Numbered from the stretch's first letter, positions 32,659 to 41,626 are shown. The stretch is 55,757 nt of DNA from Candidatus Iainarchaeum sp. (GCA_002687735.1 NZBD01000004.1:27849-83605); one strand, 5' to 3'. Notes: generated from the letters alone by a model not told the origin. Numbers and translations: made by a program.

Positions 32659-34083
32659 TTAAAAGCTCCCTCCCTGTCCGAATATTCTTCCTAACATTGG
32701 ATGCATTTCCATTAATTGTTCCTTAGCTAATTCCTCATACATCCTGTAAACAATTCCAACGGTTAATAAAATTCCTGTTCCTGAACCTATTGCTCCGGTC
32801 AAATCAGCAAACCCTGCCAATAAACCAACAAATGCAGATCCGAGAATTGTTATGGTCGGAATATACCTATCAAGAACCTGCTTGATTACTCTTGGGTCTC
32901 TTCTGAAACCAGGAATATACATTCCGGATTTTTGTAACTGTGCTGCTACTTTATCAGGGCCTTGGCCTCCAATTTCAATCCAAAGTCTTCCAAAGATTAC
33001 TGCCGCAACTGTAAGAATAATTATGTATAAGAAAGCGTGGATTATTGATCCACCCAAACCAATTAGTTGTAAACTCATAATACTCTGAATCATTTGGTCA
33101 AAGATTAATGGACTTAAACCCTCAAGCAGAACCTGTTGGAATAAACCATAAGGAGGAATAACTATTTGCGCAATCCCCGTCAAAATATCTCCTAGGATAG
33201 GTATGCCCTGTGTTAACGATGCCCAAATACTAAAGTTGGCAAACAACGCAACTGCTAATATTACCGGCATATTGGAAACGTAAAGAAATTTCACAGGATA
33301 TCGTCCGCCTGTGCCTCTTCTGCCCATTGTTATCGGGATATTAACATGAATTCCCTCAGCATAAACAACTGCAAAGAAAACAAGTAATGTAAAAATTACT
33401 GGAAGTAAAGCAACAATAAATGCACTTGCCATGTTGGTTCCTATTTCTCTAAAAAATAAGAAGAACAATCCTGATCCTTCAGTTAGTGAAATATTCATTG
33501 CTAAATCTAATGGTGAGAATATCCTCCAGATAATTTCTCCTGCAACTCCCCCTGCAATAAATAATCCAACTCCTGAACCAATACCGTATTTTGAAACAAC
33601 TTCATCAAGATACAAAAGTGCTATTGATCCTAAAGCAACCTGAACTATAACCCACACAAACATACCCTCAGCTGGTGCTAAGAAACCAGTAAGCGTGTAA
33701 ACAATTGCTTCAAAGAAACTCAAAATAATTGCCAATAACTTTTGAACACCACTGAACTTTGCTTTATCCTCGGGATTTGAGAGATCTAATTTTACAAGAC
33801 CTCCTCCAATTAGCAATTGTAATACAATTGATGCAAGTACAATAGGGCCTATTCCCACTGTTATTAATGAACCAATCTGTGATGCAAGTATAACCTGTAA
33901 TTGTTCTAATTGTCCAGCACTTGTTGCATCTAAACCAATAACACTAATGTTTCCCATTAGGAAAAACACAAGCAGAACTATTCCTGTCCAAATCAGCCTT
34001 TTCTTTAATGGCTGTTTTTCTTCAGGTGCCTTTACTTCAGGCAACAAACTGTAAATAGGTTGTAAAACCTCAAATAAACCCAT
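32659..34083 (-). CDS. secY: Protein translocase subunit SecY
   Basis: Channel of the Sec translocon, 474 residues, ten membrane segments expected. The N terminus is family-like (KRLIWTGIVLLVFFLMGNIS). The cytosolic loop motifs PITMGRRGTGGRYPVKFLYVSN and the C-terminal KSGMYIPGFRRDPRVIKQVL are intact. It overlaps the L15 stop by one base (TAATG), as in the classic spc operon order L30-L15-secY. It would export the large secreted proteins encoded in this window. Confidence 0.97.
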   Translation of the reverse strand: MGLFEVLQPIYSLLPEVKAPEEKQPLKKRLIWTGIVLLVFFLMGNISVIGLDATSAGQLEQLQVILASQIGSLITVGIGPIVLASIVLQLLIGGGLVKLDLSNPEDKAKFSGVQKLLAIILSFFEAIVYTLTGFLAPAEGMFVWVIVQVALGSIALLYLDEVVSKYGIGSGVGLFIAGGVAGEIIWRIFSPLDLAMNISLTEGSGLFFLFFREIGTNMASAFIVALLPVIFTLLVFFAVVYAEGIHVNIPITMGRRGTGGRYPVKFLYVSNMPVILAVALFANFSIWASLTQGIPILGDILTGIAQIVIPPYGLFQQVLLEGLSPLIFDQMIQSIMSLQLIGLGGSIIHAFLYIIILTVAAVIFGRLWIEIGGQGPDKVAAQLQKSGMYIPGFRRDPRVIKQVLDRYIPTITILGSAFVGLLAGFADLTGAIGSGTGILLTVGIVYRMYEELAKEQLMEMHPMLGRIFGQGGSF

Positions 34084-34577
34084 TAAGCTTCAGCCTCATC
34101 TGCTTTATTTTCATCTTTTTCCATTTCTTCTTCCTCAGTTTCTTCTGCTTTAGAATATTCTTCTATTGAAACATTCCCGCCTGCTTTTTGGATTTTTTCT
34201 CTTGCCATTTTGGAAGCATTTGCATTTTCAATTTTTATTTTATGATTAATAATTCCGTTTCCAAGAACTTTTCCAAATCTAAAAGCTTTACCATCAATAA
34301 CAATAATGCTTCCGTCTTTCTTTACTTTTCCATCAGCTAACCATTTCTCTACATTATCATTGATATAAGCAAGGCTGATTGTATTTTCTTTTTTCTTTGG
34401 CTTTAATGTTTTCTTTACTCCAAAGTCAACGTAATGTTTGCTAAACTTATGTTTGTGTGAACCGGCTTTTCCTACTCCGCCTCTTGAGCCTGCACCTCTT
34501 CTGTTTTTGGTGCCTCCGCCTCCGTGAGTTCTCTGGCCTCTTACTTTGTTTTTCTTTCTTCTTCTTCGCACAACCAT
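34083..34577 (-). CDS. rpl15: Ribosomal protein L15
   Basis: Gly-rich basic N terminus (KVRGQRTHGGGGTKNRRGAG, SRGGVGKAGSHKHKFSKHY), then the L18e/L15 fold with IVIDGKAFRFGKVLGNG. The last 20 residues are an acidic Glu/Lys tail. 164 residues. It sits between L30 and secY. Confidence 0.96.
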   Translation of the reverse strand: MVVRRRRKKNKVRGQRTHGGGGTKNRRGAGSRGGVGKAGSHKHKFSKHYVDFGVKKTLKPKKKENTISLAYINDNVEKWLADGKVKKDGSIIVIDGKAFRFGKVLGNGIINHKIKIENANASKMAREKIQKAGGNVSIEEYSKAEETEEEEMEKDENKADEAEA

Positions 34578-34585
34578 TTTTTCAC

Positions 34586-35047
34586 CTAGTTCATTTTGAC
34601 TATAAGTTTGTTAATTTCTTCTCCGCGGTTTCCTAATGCTCCGCCTACCGTGAATGGTTTTTTGATTCCTGCTCTTTTGTGTCCTTTTCTTGGAGGATGT
34701 AATCTTATCACAGGAACAATTCCCAAATCCTTAAATTTTACTTTACCTTCGATAATACTTTTAGCTAATTCTTCAAAGCTGTTAATTTTCTTTTCTTTTA
34801 AAAATTCAAGTGTAACTTTCTTTTTCCCTTCTAATTTTCCTCTTTTTATAAGTACTTTTGCAAGTGTTTCCTCATTTATTTCTCCGAAAGCAACGTAATC
34901 TTTTATTTTTTCAATCATTTTTTTGGAAGACTTATCATCTTTAAGCAAAACCATGTGGTTTGGTCTGAATAATCTTAAATTTTCCATTGTGTAAGTTAAA
35001 CCAGGGTTAACGTTCACAGTACCTCTTATTCTAATAACTGCTATCAT
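34586..35047 (-). CDS. rpl30: Ribosomal protein L30 (archaeal, L7-like)
   Basis: 153 residues. IAVIRIRGTVNVNPGLTYTM opens the protein, followed by LRLFRPNHMVLLKDD. VIRLHPPRKGHKRAGIKKPF is the archaeal C-terminal extension. It is coupled to S5 by a 4-base overlap. Confidence 0.96.
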   Translation of the reverse strand: MIAVIRIRGTVNVNPGLTYTMENLRLFRPNHMVLLKDDKSSKKMIEKIKDYVAFGEINEETLAKVLIKRGKLEGKKKVTLEFLKEKKINSFEELAKSIIEGKVKFKDLGIVPVIRLHPPRKGHKRAGIKKPFTVGGALGNRGEEINKLIVKMN

Positions 35048-35748
35048 CGCTTAACCTCCAGCTTAGTATTAATATCATCAGAAACCCTGATTCTGCTTGT
35101 TGCAGCCAAAGCATCAATTGCTGCCTGAACAAAGTCTAAAGTTGAAGCAGTGTTTCCTTCACTTTTACTCCAAGCATCCCTGACTCCGGCAAACTTCAAA
35201 ACCTCTTTAATGTTATCTCCGGCAACCAAACCAGTTCCTTTTGGTGCTGGTAAAAGTTTTACTCTTACTGAGGATGATTTTCCTATAACATTAAATGGAA
35301 CTGAATGAGATTCCTTACATCTGCATTCCCAGCTTCCGCATGCTTTTCTTACTTTTTTAATGCTTAATTTTGCATTCCTTGTTGCCTTGTTTATTGCGGG
35401 AAACTTTTCCTTATCCTTAGCTGTTCCTAAACCAATGTATGATTGTCCGTCTCCAATCAGAACTGCTGCTCTGAATGAAAAGTTTCTTCCCTGTCTTGTT
35501 ACTTTTGTGGTTTTCTTAAAGTCAACCATTTTGTCTTTCAGATCAGGTACTAAAGTATCAATTATTTGAGGTTCCATTATTCTGTGACCTTTTGTAAAGA
35601 AATCATCAAGGCTTGTTATTTCTCCTGCTTTTACTAATTTTCCCGCTGCTGTTTTCGGAACCCAGTCTGAGATAATCTTTAGCCTGTCTTCTTCTTTTTT
35701 TATAGTTCTTTCTTCTTCAGTTTGCACTCTTCTTGGTCTTCTGGCCAT
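35044..35748 (-). CDS. rps5: Ribosomal protein S5
   Basis: Contains the S5 dsRNA-binding and C-terminal domains: TRQGRNFSFRAAVLIGDGQS, YIGLGTAKDKEKFPAINKA, LLPAPKGTGLVAGDNIKEVL and FAGVRDAWSKSEGNTASTL. ATG 35748 (MARRPRRVQ) with GGTGAG just before it is preferred. An in-frame GTG at 35757 would add three residues and overlap the L18 stop. Confidence 0.96.
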   Translation of the reverse strand: MARRPRRVQTEEERTIKKEEDRLKIISDWVPKTAAGKLVKAGEITSLDDFFTKGHRIMEPQIIDTLVPDLKDKMVDFKKTTKVTRQGRNFSFRAAVLIGDGQSYIGLGTAKDKEKFPAINKATRNAKLSIKKVRKACGSWECRCKESHSVPFNVIGKSSSVRVKLLPAPKGTGLVAGDNIKEVLKFAGVRDAWSKSEGNTASTLDFVQAAIDALAATSRIRVSDDINTKLEVKR

Positions 35749-35749
35749 T

Positions 35750-36259
35750 TTACTCACCTAGCTCCTTATCAATATTCTTTTTTGTTTCTTCAAAATTTTT
35801 CTCCACATCTTCGCTAATGTGTTTTCCGCTAATTCTGCCATCTTTCGGGAATACTTTTTCATCAGAAGGCATAGTTAATCCGGCATCAATTGCTCCTTTT
35901 AATGCACCAAATATTCTTCCACCGTGAACCGGTGTTACTAAACCCAAATCAAGCACTGCTTCTCCAACCTTGTCCTTCATTGCTTTTTTTGCACAAGCAT
36001 AACCTGTCAAGTATGCTGCAGGAATGTTTCCAGTATGGCCTTTCCAACCTAATTTTTTTAATGAACTTGTTGTGAAGTGAGCTCTAACCTTGTCTCCTTC
36101 TGTTTTGTAAGTAACAATTTCACAAACAGTTGAGTTGTTGCTTTTTCTTACAACTAACCTGTCCTTGTTTGATTTTAACAATCCAAGTCTTTTCTTGTAA
36201 TTAGTTTTGGATTCTCTTCTTCTTCTGAATTTTACATTATAAGTCGGGCCTGAACTCAT
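35750..36259 (-). CDS. rpl18: Ribosomal protein L18
   Basis: 5S rRNA-binding protein, 169 residues: YNVKFRRRRESKTNYKKRLG, LKKLGWKGHTGNIPAAYLTG and LDLGLVTPVHGGRIFGALKG. It lies between L19e and S5, with 4-base overlap to L19e. Confidence 0.96.
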   Translation of the reverse strand: MSSGPTYNVKFRRRRESKTNYKKRLGLLKSNKDRLVVRKSNNSTVCEIVTYKTEGDKVRAHFTTSSLKKLGWKGHTGNIPAAYLTGYACAKKAMKDKVGEAVLDLGLVTPVHGGRIFGALKGAIDAGLTMPSDEKVFPKDGRISGKHISEDVEKNFEETKKNIDKELGE

Positions 36260-36696
36260 TTTTTAGCCTCCTCTACCATTGATTGAACATACTTCTTTCC
36301 TTTGAAGTATCCTCCTTTAATCATCAAGTAAATCTGCCTTGCTGGTTTTTTCAGTTTAGCATTACTTTCTTTCATTTCTTTCAGAACTCTTCTTTGAGCT
36401 CTGACATTTTTAATCCATTTTTCTTTCTTGTTGGATCTTGCGGTTTTCTTTCCTGTTCTTTTACCGTGGCCTTTTTTTCTGCCTTTCTTTTTCTTTTCTT
36501 TCAGAACTCTTGCTCTTGATTTACTCTGTAAATCATCTTTTCTTTTTTTGATAACTCCGTCTTTGATAAGTACTCTAACATCCTCTTTTGTCATGGCTTC
36601 TTTAATTCTTTGTCCTTCGCTTGGACTGATGTATACTTTTGTTTCCCCGATCTTCAGGAGTGCTGCTGTGATTTTTTTTGCTTTCTTATGATCCAT
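36256..36696 (-). CDS. rpl19e: Ribosomal protein L19e
   Basis: Helical basic protein of 146 residues: VYISPSEGQRIKEAMTKEDV, IKDGVIKKR, GRKKGHGKRTGKKTARSNKK, and WIKNVRAQRRVLKEMKE. It joins the large subunit near the L3/L23 face. Usual position between L32e and L18. Confidence 0.97.
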   Translation of the reverse strand: MDHKKAKKITAALLKIGETKVYISPSEGQRIKEAMTKEDVRVLIKDGVIKKRKDDLQSKSRARVLKEKKKKGRKKGHGKRTGKKTARSNKKEKWIKNVRAQRRVLKEMKESNAKLKKPARQIYLMIKGGYFKGKKYVQSMVEEAKK

Positions 36697-36704
36697 TTTT
36701 TCAC

Positions 36705-37313
36705 CTATGGGTTCAAAACCTTGATTCCTTTTTCTATTGCCTTGTCAACTATTGCCAGTTTTTTCTTTCTTCCAAGTCCTGATGCAACTCTTATTGCGTG
36801 TTTATCAGGAACATTATTTATTTCCTGTATTGTTTTAACATTAAACTCTCTGTATCCGCTTGGGTGAACATCCCGGATTTCTTTAGGGGTTCTGAAACCC
36901 TCTTTTGGGTTATATCCTTCAGATACCTCGTGCTTTACGTCAATTCCTCTTGGGAATCTCCATTTGTTCCACTTTGCTTTGCTTTTCTTTCTAAGTGTTC
37001 TTTTTCCAAATCTTCCTCTGAAAGTAGGGGTTCCTTGTTTTTGGTTAACTTTTCTTCTTGTTTGAGCAACCGCAGCGTCGATTTTAACTTTAACCTTTCT
37101 GCTCTTTTTCACTTTCTTTTCTTTCTTTGGTTTTTCCTCTTTCTTTGAATCTTTAATATCCTTTTTATCTTCTTTTTTAGCATCAGTCTTCTTTTCGGTT
37201 TTAGCTTCAACTTTAGGTGTTTCTTTTTTTGCCTCTTTAGCAACAGCCTTTACTTTAGGCTCTTCTTTTTTCTCTTCCTTCTTTTCAACTTTTTTTGTTT
37301 CTTTCTCAACCAT
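36705..37313 (-). CDS. rpl32e: Ribosomal protein L32e with long charged N-terminal extension
   Basis: The L32e core begins at about residue 88: GTPTFRGRFGKRTLRKKSKA, KWNKWRFPRGIDVKHE, GYNPKEGFRTPKEIRDVHPS and AIRVASGLGRKKKLAIVDKA. The preceding 75 residues are almost wholly Lys and Glu with some Ala, Val and Asp. It lies between L6 and L19e. Confidence 0.95.
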   Translation of the reverse strand: MVEKETKKVEKKEEKKEEPKVKAVAKEAKKETPKVEAKTEKKTDAKKEDKKDIKDSKKEEKPKKEKKVKKSRKVKVKIDAAVAQTRRKVNQKQGTPTFRGRFGKRTLRKKSKAKWNKWRFPRGIDVKHEVSEGYNPKEGFRTPKEIRDVHPSGYREFNVKTIQEINNVPDKHAIRVASGLGRKKKLAIVDKAIEKGIKVLNP

Positions 37314-37323
37314 TTCAATTCAC

Positions 37324-37863
37324 CTAAACTGTTTTTGCTTTTTCTGTAATGTAAATTCCGTCAGTGTAAACTCTGATATCTTTTCCTTTGATTTTTGTGG
37401 CTTGTTCCATATTAGCTGCTGTCTGGCCAACGTTTTCCTTATTATGTCCTGATACAGTAATCTCTTTTCCTTTTACCTCAACTTTTGTTTTTCCTAAAAT
37501 CTTTGCTTTTCTTGGTTTCTTTCCGCCTGCAAGATTGTTTATTTCAACAATTCCATCGTTTACTTTTACAGTCATTGGAAAGTGACTGTAAACAACTTCT
37601 AATTTGTAAACAAAATCTTCATGTAATCCATGCATCAAGTTTTTGATGTGAGATCCTATTGTTTTACTTTCTGCCAGAACATTTTTTCTTTCACTTTTTG
37701 CCCAGACTTCTATTTTTGAATCTGCTTTTTTAAGCAAAACTTCTGTTGACTTGAAATGTCTTGTGTTTTCCTTTCCATTAGTGCTTACCTTAATGTCATT
37801 TCCGTTAAGCTCTATTTGGATTCCTTCAGGAATTTCAATTGTTTCTACTAGTTTTTCTGTCAT
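37324..37863 (-). CDS. rpl6: Ribosomal protein L6
   Basis: 179 residues with two L6 repeats: IEIPEGIQIELNGNDIKVS, TIGSHIKNLMHGLHEDFVYK, then VVYSHFPMTVKVNDGIVEI and GHNKENVGQTAANMEQATKI. It lies between S8 and L32e. Confidence 0.96.
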   Translation of the reverse strand: MTEKLVETIEIPEGIQIELNGNDIKVSTNGKENTRHFKSTEVLLKKADSKIEVWAKSERKNVLAESKTIGSHIKNLMHGLHEDFVYKLEVVYSHFPMTVKVNDGIVEINNLAGGKKPRKAKILGKTKVEVKGKEITVSGHNKENVGQTAANMEQATKIKGKDIRVYTDGIYITEKAKTV

Positions 37864-37873
37864 TTTTGATCAC

Positions 37874-38266
37874 TTAGTAAACGTATGCTAACAGCCTTCC
37901 TCCGGTCTGCATTTCTTTTGCTTTGTTGTGTGTTGTTACTCCTTTTGGAGTTGAAACTATCAGTGTTCCAATATCATATGAAGGCAAGTATCTTTTCTCG
38001 AACTTTTCATATTCTGCTTTTTTTACAGCATATCTTGGCTTAATTGCTCGGCACTCGTTTATTTTTCCGATTAATTCAATCTTGAAAAGGCCTTCTCTTC
38101 CGTCATCAATAAACTCGAATGTTCCGATGTAGCCTTTTTCCTGCAATATTTTCAGGATTTCCTTGAGTAGTTTTGATGCTGGCCTGATCACGCATTCTTT
38201 CTTTGATGCGTTCTCTGTATTTTTGAGGTTTATTAGTGCATCTGCTACCGGATCGTTTCTACTCAT
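37874..38266 (-). CDS. rps8: Ribosomal protein S8
   Basis: 130 residues: [60 protein letters not shown] and [20 protein letters not shown] at the C terminus. It binds helix 21 of 16S rRNA. It lies 15 bases after S14. Confidence 0.97.
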   Translation of the reverse strand: MSRNDPVADALINLKNTENASKKECVIRPASKLLKEILKILQEKGYIGTFEFIDDGREGLFKIELIGKINECRAIKPRYAVKKAEYEKFEKRYLPSYDIGTLIVSTPKGVTTHNKAKEMQTGGRLLAYVY

Positions 38267-38281
38267 TCCAAATCATCTCCT

Positions 38282-38440
38282 TTAATCATACTTCCTGAAT
38301 CCTATTTTTTCTGCGCTTTCTTTGAAACATCTTCTGCAAATCTGTAAACCATATTTTCTGATTACGCCTTTGTGTGAACCGCATTTTTTGCATATCTGTG
38401 GCTGCACTTTCCAGGGTTTTACCTGTTTTTCTTCACTCAT
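38282..38440 (-). CDS. rps14: Ribosomal protein S14 (zinc form)
   Basis: 52 residues from ATG 38440 to TAA 38282. The four-Cys site is intact: [16 protein letters not shown] followed by ICRRCFKE, then the family end [12 protein letters not shown]. The ATG overlaps the L5 stop (ATGA). The usual archaeal order L5-S14-S8 confirms it. Confidence 0.96.
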   Translation of the reverse strand: MSEEKQVKPWKVQPQICKKCGSHKGVIRKYGLQICRRCFKESAEKIGFRKYD

Positions 38441-38949
38441 TCTACTTCAACTCCGAAATTTTCCTTTATAAAATCTATTGCCTCGTTTTGATGAATCAAG
38501 TGTGAATGTAAGATCTTTGACTTGTCAATTTTTCTTCTCTTAATCCTGTAACCAGGCCTTTCTAAAGTAACCAGAACATCAAGTCCTTTGATTCCAAGTT
38601 TTGGATCATACTTTGCTTTTGGCAGATCAATGTATTCTTTTATTCCAAACCCGAAGTTTCCTTGCTTGTCGAAGCTCTTTTTATTTATCTTCTTGTCTTT
38701 CGCAAGAAATGCCTCTGTAAGGAATTTTTTTGCCTTTTCTCCTCTAAGTGTAACTTTTGTGCCGATAGTTAACCCTGGCCTTAAACCCCAATCGGGCTGT
38801 TTAACCTTACACTTGGTTAGTGTTGGCTTTGCTCCAGTAACCGTTTCGAGAATAGTCGTAGCTTTCTTTAATTCCTCTCCTTTTTGACCAACGCCCATGT
38901 TGACAGTTACCTTCTCTACTTTGATTTCCTTCATTTTATTATCATCCAT
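38437..38949 (-). CDS. rpl5: Ribosomal protein L5
   Basis: 5S rRNA-binding protein: [60 protein letters not shown] and [23 protein letters not shown] 38949 (MDDNK) with GAGTGAT 5 bases before it is preferred over an in-frame start at 38958 that overlaps the S4e stop. Confidence 0.96.
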   Translation of the reverse strand: MDDNKMKEIKVEKVTVNMGVGQKGEELKKATTILETVTGAKPTLTKCKVKQPDWGLRPGLTIGTKVTLRGEKAKKFLTEAFLAKDKKINKKSFDKQGNFGFGIKEYIDLPKAKYDPKLGIKGLDVLVTLERPGYRIKRRKIDKSKILHSHLIHQNEAIDFIKENFGVEVE

Positions 38950-38954
38950 AATAA

Positions 38955-39683
38955 TCACTCTGCTTCGAGAACCTCTACTTCCGGCTTTGATTTTCCAACA
39001 ACCATAACGTTTCTGGTTACGGTCTGGAATCCTGTTTCTTTATCGCCTAAACTTACAAATTTCTTTTTCTGCAGGCTTCCTTTATCAACACTATCCACTT
39101 TGTTTGTTTCTCCAACGTGTGTTCCTCCGGTTAGGAATACTGTGTATCCTTTTTCCATCGGATAAATTTCTTCAATCTTAGCCTCTGGTAATGAAACCTT
39201 GATTGAGTCATCCACATTTACTTTTTCCTTGTCAATTGCAATTGTAAAACCATCATTTGTGGTTATCCATGTTTTACCACCTTTGACTTTTCTTTTGTTG
39301 ACTATTTTGCTTATCTTAAAATCTTTTCCTTTTGCGTCAACTTCTTTCATAACAATTCTTCCTTTTTTATCAAAAACGGCCCTGTATTTTTTCTTTGAAT
39401 CATCTATTGCAACAACATCAAACAACCCTACAGGAAACCTGTGGTTTTTCCTTACTGAACCGTTAACTTTCACTTTACCGTCTGAAATAATCTGCTTTGC
39501 TTCTCTCATGTTTCCTACTGCTTCAAGTAAGTGTTTTAGAACAAAAGCTAAAGGAACTGATGTTTCTTTGGTGTGAGGTCCTGGTTTGCTCTGAACAGTA
39601 AACACGTTTTCTTTTCTCATAAAGTACCTTGCTTTAGGTGCTGATAAGCTCTTCTGTGATTTTGTTTCTCCTCTATTTGCCAT
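38955..39683 (-). CDS. rps4e: Ribosomal protein S4e
   Basis: 242 residues. The S4-like domain contains FVLKHLLEAVGNMREAKQII and DGKVKVNGSVRKNHRFPVGL. A KOW/S4e central part (YRAVFDKKGRIVMKEV) and a late IYPMEKGYTVFLTGGTHVGE region follow. It overlaps the end of L24 by 11 bases. Confidence 0.96.
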   Translation of the reverse strand: MANRGETKSQKSLSAPKARYFMRKENVFTVQSKPGPHTKETSVPLAFVLKHLLEAVGNMREAKQIISDGKVKVNGSVRKNHRFPVGLFDVVAIDDSKKKYRAVFDKKGRIVMKEVDAKGKDFKISKIVNKRKVKGGKTWITTNDGFTIAIDKEKVNVDDSIKVSLPEAKIEEIYPMEKGYTVFLTGGTHVGETNKVDSVDKGSLQKKKFVSLGDKETGFQTVTRNVMVVGKSKPEVEVLEAE

Positions 39684-40122
39684 CTTCTTTCACCTTCTCC
39701 TCTACAGTTGCGGCTGTAGGCTGCGCGTCCACCTTCGGTAGGACTTTCTTTGCTTCCTTAGCCACTTTCTTTCCTTTCAATCTCCTGTTATCTTTATCCT
39801 CAATATTCACAATCCTCAAATTACTGGCTTTGAAAGGAACTTGAATTTCAGTGCCGTCTAATCTTTTTCTTGTTATTCCTTCAATAAGCACCTGTTTTTT
39901 TTGTCTTAAAATCGCAGTAATAACTCCCTGCTTTCCAACAAACTTTTCATTTCCTCTCATTACTTTTACCGTGTCTCCTTTTCTTCCATCCAAACTTCTT
40001 TTTCCAATGCTTTTCTTCAAATCCTTGCTTAAGTGCATTGCGAATTCTTTTTGTTGTAAGTGTAATGGTTTGGTGTAATGCCATTTTCTTTGTTTTTTTG
40101 GTTTTGAACTTGTTACTTCCAT
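39673..40122 (-). CDS. rpl24: Ribosomal protein L24 with tail containing a palindromic element
   Basis: The core (residues 1-115) is archaeal L24/L26e: QRKWHYTKPLHLQQKEFAMH, GDTVKVMRGNEKFVGKQGVI (KOW) and VLIEGITRKRLDGTEIQVPF. The last 30 residues (KVLPKVDAQPTAATVEEKVK region) are not conserved and are encoded by a two-hairpin element (39702-39744). 149 residues. Confidence 0.95.
   Translation of the reverse strand: MEVTSSKPKKQRKWHYTKPLHLQQKEFAMHLSKDLKKSIGKRSLDGRKGDTVKVMRGNEKFVGKQGVITAILRQKKQVLIEGITRKRLDGTEIQVPFKASNLRIVNIEDKDNRRLKGKKVAKEAKKVLPKVDAQPTAATVEEKVKEDGK
39702..39744 (-). repeat. Palindromic element, VLPK type, in L24
   Basis: Hairpin 1 is GTCC-ACC-TTC-GGT-A-GGAC (39727-39744). Hairpin 2 is CTACAG (39702-39707) with CTGTAG (39714-39719), perfect. 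It is read in frame as VLPKVDAQPTAAT at the dispensable C-terminal tail of L24. Related elements lie in S13 and before aIF5B. Confidence 0.6.
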
Positions 40123-40124
40123 TT

Positions 40125-40526
40125 TTATGCAACTCCTGCGCTTATTCCTGCTATTTTAGGAAATCTTTCTCCAACTTCCTTTGCAACTACTCCTTTAACC
40201 TCTGATCCTTTAGGAAGACCTTTTTCATCAACCAGAACAACTGCATTGTCCTCAAATTTTACTCTTGTTCCATCAGGCCTTCTGTATTCTTTCTTTTGTC
40301 TGATTATAACTGCTTTTTCAACCTTTTTTCTTATTTCAGGTTTTCCTTTCTTAACAACAACATTGCACATTTCTCCGACTCCGCCTCTTGGATGTGTACC
40401 TTTTCTGCCATGGTATTTGTAAACCGCGATTATCCTTACTTCTTTTGCGCCTGAATTATCTGCACAAGTACAAATACTGCCAAAACCCAATGCTCTAACC
40501 GGAGATGCACTTATTGCTTTCATCAT
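40125..40526 (-). CDS. rpl14: Ribosomal protein L14
   Basis: 133 residues: ALGFGSICTCADNSGAKEVR, GRKGTHPRGGVGEMCNVVVK, VIIRQKKEYRRPDGTRVKFE and DNAVVLVDEKGLPKGSEVKG. It lies between S17 and L24, coupled to S17 by 4 bases. Confidence 0.97.
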   Translation of the reverse strand: MMKAISASPVRALGFGSICTCADNSGAKEVRIIAVYKYHGRKGTHPRGGVGEMCNVVVKKGKPEIRKKVEKAVIIRQKKEYRRPDGTRVKFEDNAVVLVDEKGLPKGSEVKGVVAKEVGERFPKIAGISAGVA

Positions 40527-40816
40527 TGTTCACCTTTTTTAACTATCTCTAAAACTACAAAACTTTTGGTCTTGGAAATTTTTCTTGTTTCGCCGATTTT
40601 TACAACATCCCCTTCTTTAATTTCCATTCCTTCAGGAATATGTGCGCTGATTTTACTTTTTGATTTCTTGTATCTTTCGAACTTCCTGATGTACTGAGTT
40701 GTTTTTCTTTCAATTGTAACCGTTTTCGGTGCTTTTGCACTAATAACTTTACCAACAAAAATACTGCCTCTTACACTGTGGCTGTCACTTATTGCTTTTG
40801 TTTCTTTTTCACTCAT
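40523..40816 (-). CDS. rps17: Ribosomal protein S17
   Basis: 97-residue OB-fold protein: HSVRGSIFVGKVISAKAPKT, VTIERKTTQYIRKFERYKKS and IKEGDVVKIGETRKISKTKS. It overlaps the rpp29 gene by 8 bases. Confidence 0.97.
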   Translation of the reverse strand: MSEKETKAISDSHSVRGSIFVGKVISAKAPKTVTIERKTTQYIRKFERYKKSKSKISAHIPEGMEIKEGDVVKIGETRKISKTKSFVVLEIVKKGEQ

Positions 40817-41111
40817 TTTTCTTCCTCCAAAGTACTTTCACTCGTTGCTCTGGTTTATATAAAATCTTTTTTCCATCAACCTTTACATTTTCTTTTCCAA
40901 GTTTAAACTCAAATTCTGCTTCATTTTTTGGAACAATTTTTTCAATGCCTTTGCTTTCAATAACCAAAGTGTTTTTGGTCTCATCTATTACTTTACCTTT
41001 CAGGCCTTCTCTGCTTACATCGCTGCTGTTTGAAACTCTTGCTTCCAAGCCTATAAGCTCGTGTGCCAAGATATTTTCAGGCGTTATGCAGTAATGTTCT
41101 GTTTTAAGCAT
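40809..41111 (-). CDS. rnp1: RNase P protein subunit Rpp29 (Rnp1/Pop4)
   Basis: Sm-like barrel subunit of RNase P, which matures tRNA 5' ends. HELIGLEARVSNSSDVSREG, GKVIDETKNTLVIESKGIEK and the C-terminal VDGKKILYKPEQRVK match. ATG 41111 (MLKTEHYCITPENI) has AGGAGG 9 bases upstream and is preferred over ATG 41135. It overlaps the aIF1 stop by 8 bases. Its place between aIF1 and S17 is conserved in archaea. Confidence 0.93.
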   Translation of the reverse strand: MLKTEHYCITPENILAHELIGLEARVSNSSDVSREGLKGKVIDETKNTLVIESKGIEKIVPKNEAEFEFKLGKENVKVDGKKILYKPEQRVKVLWRKKNE

Positions 41112-41406
41112 CGATTTGTTCCTCCTTGTATCCATCTTTCAATAAAATTTCCTTAACCTTCACTGAATGTTTTCCTTGTAATTCAATTACTCTTTTTTTG
41201 ACAGTTCCGCCGCAAGCAAGTTTCTTTTTCATTTCTTTTCCGAGCCTTTTTGCTTCTTTGTCATCTTCGAATCCTGAGACCATTGTAACTATTTTACCGA
41301 ACCTTCTTGCTATTTCTCTTATCTTGATTTTTTGGGTTTCTTTTGTTATTTCCCCAAAATCAAGAAGGTCTTTTGGTAATCCTGTTTCCTTATCAATCTC
41401 AACCAT
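41104..41406 (-). CDS. sui1: Translation initiation factor aIF1 (SUI1)
   Basis: 100 residues. It checks start-codon selection on the small subunit. KIKIREIARRFGKIVTMVSG, KKKLACGGTVKKRVIELQGK and KVKEILLKDGYKEEQI are the family landmarks, and residue 80 is in the usual basic GKH loop. It lies between L29 and rpp29. Confidence 0.96.
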   Translation of the reverse strand: MVEIDKETGLPKDLLDFGEITKETQKIKIREIARRFGKIVTMVSGFEDDKEAKRLGKEMKKKLACGGTVKKRVIELQGKHSVKVKEILLKDGYKEEQIDA

Positions 41407-41408
41407 TC

Positions 41409-41621
41409 TTACTTTGTCACCCCTGCGTTTTTCTCTGCAACTATTGTCAAAATCCTTGCAATCTGTCTTCTGGTGTTTTTTATTTTTGAAGGCTTTTCTG
41501 CCCTTGTTCCAGAAGCAACCATTGCTTTTTCCTTTGAAAGGACATTCTTCAAGTCAACAAGCTTTCCTTCAAGCTCCTCAACTGAATTATCCCTCAAAGT
41601 CGCAAGTCTTTTTTTACCCAT
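41409..41621 (-). CDS. rpl29: Ribosomal protein L29
   Basis: 70-residue helical protein: RDNSVEELEGKLVDLKNVLS and KIKNTRRQIARILTIVAEKN. ATG 41621 (MGKKRL) has GAGTGAT 5 bases before it. A GTG at 41630 that overlaps the S3 stop is also in frame and would add three residues. It sits near the peptide exit. Confidence 0.94.
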   Translation of the reverse strand: MGKKRLATLRDNSVEELEGKLVDLKNVLSKEKAMVASGTRAEKPSKIKNTRRQIARILTIVAEKNAGVTK

Positions 41622-41626
41622 AAAAA

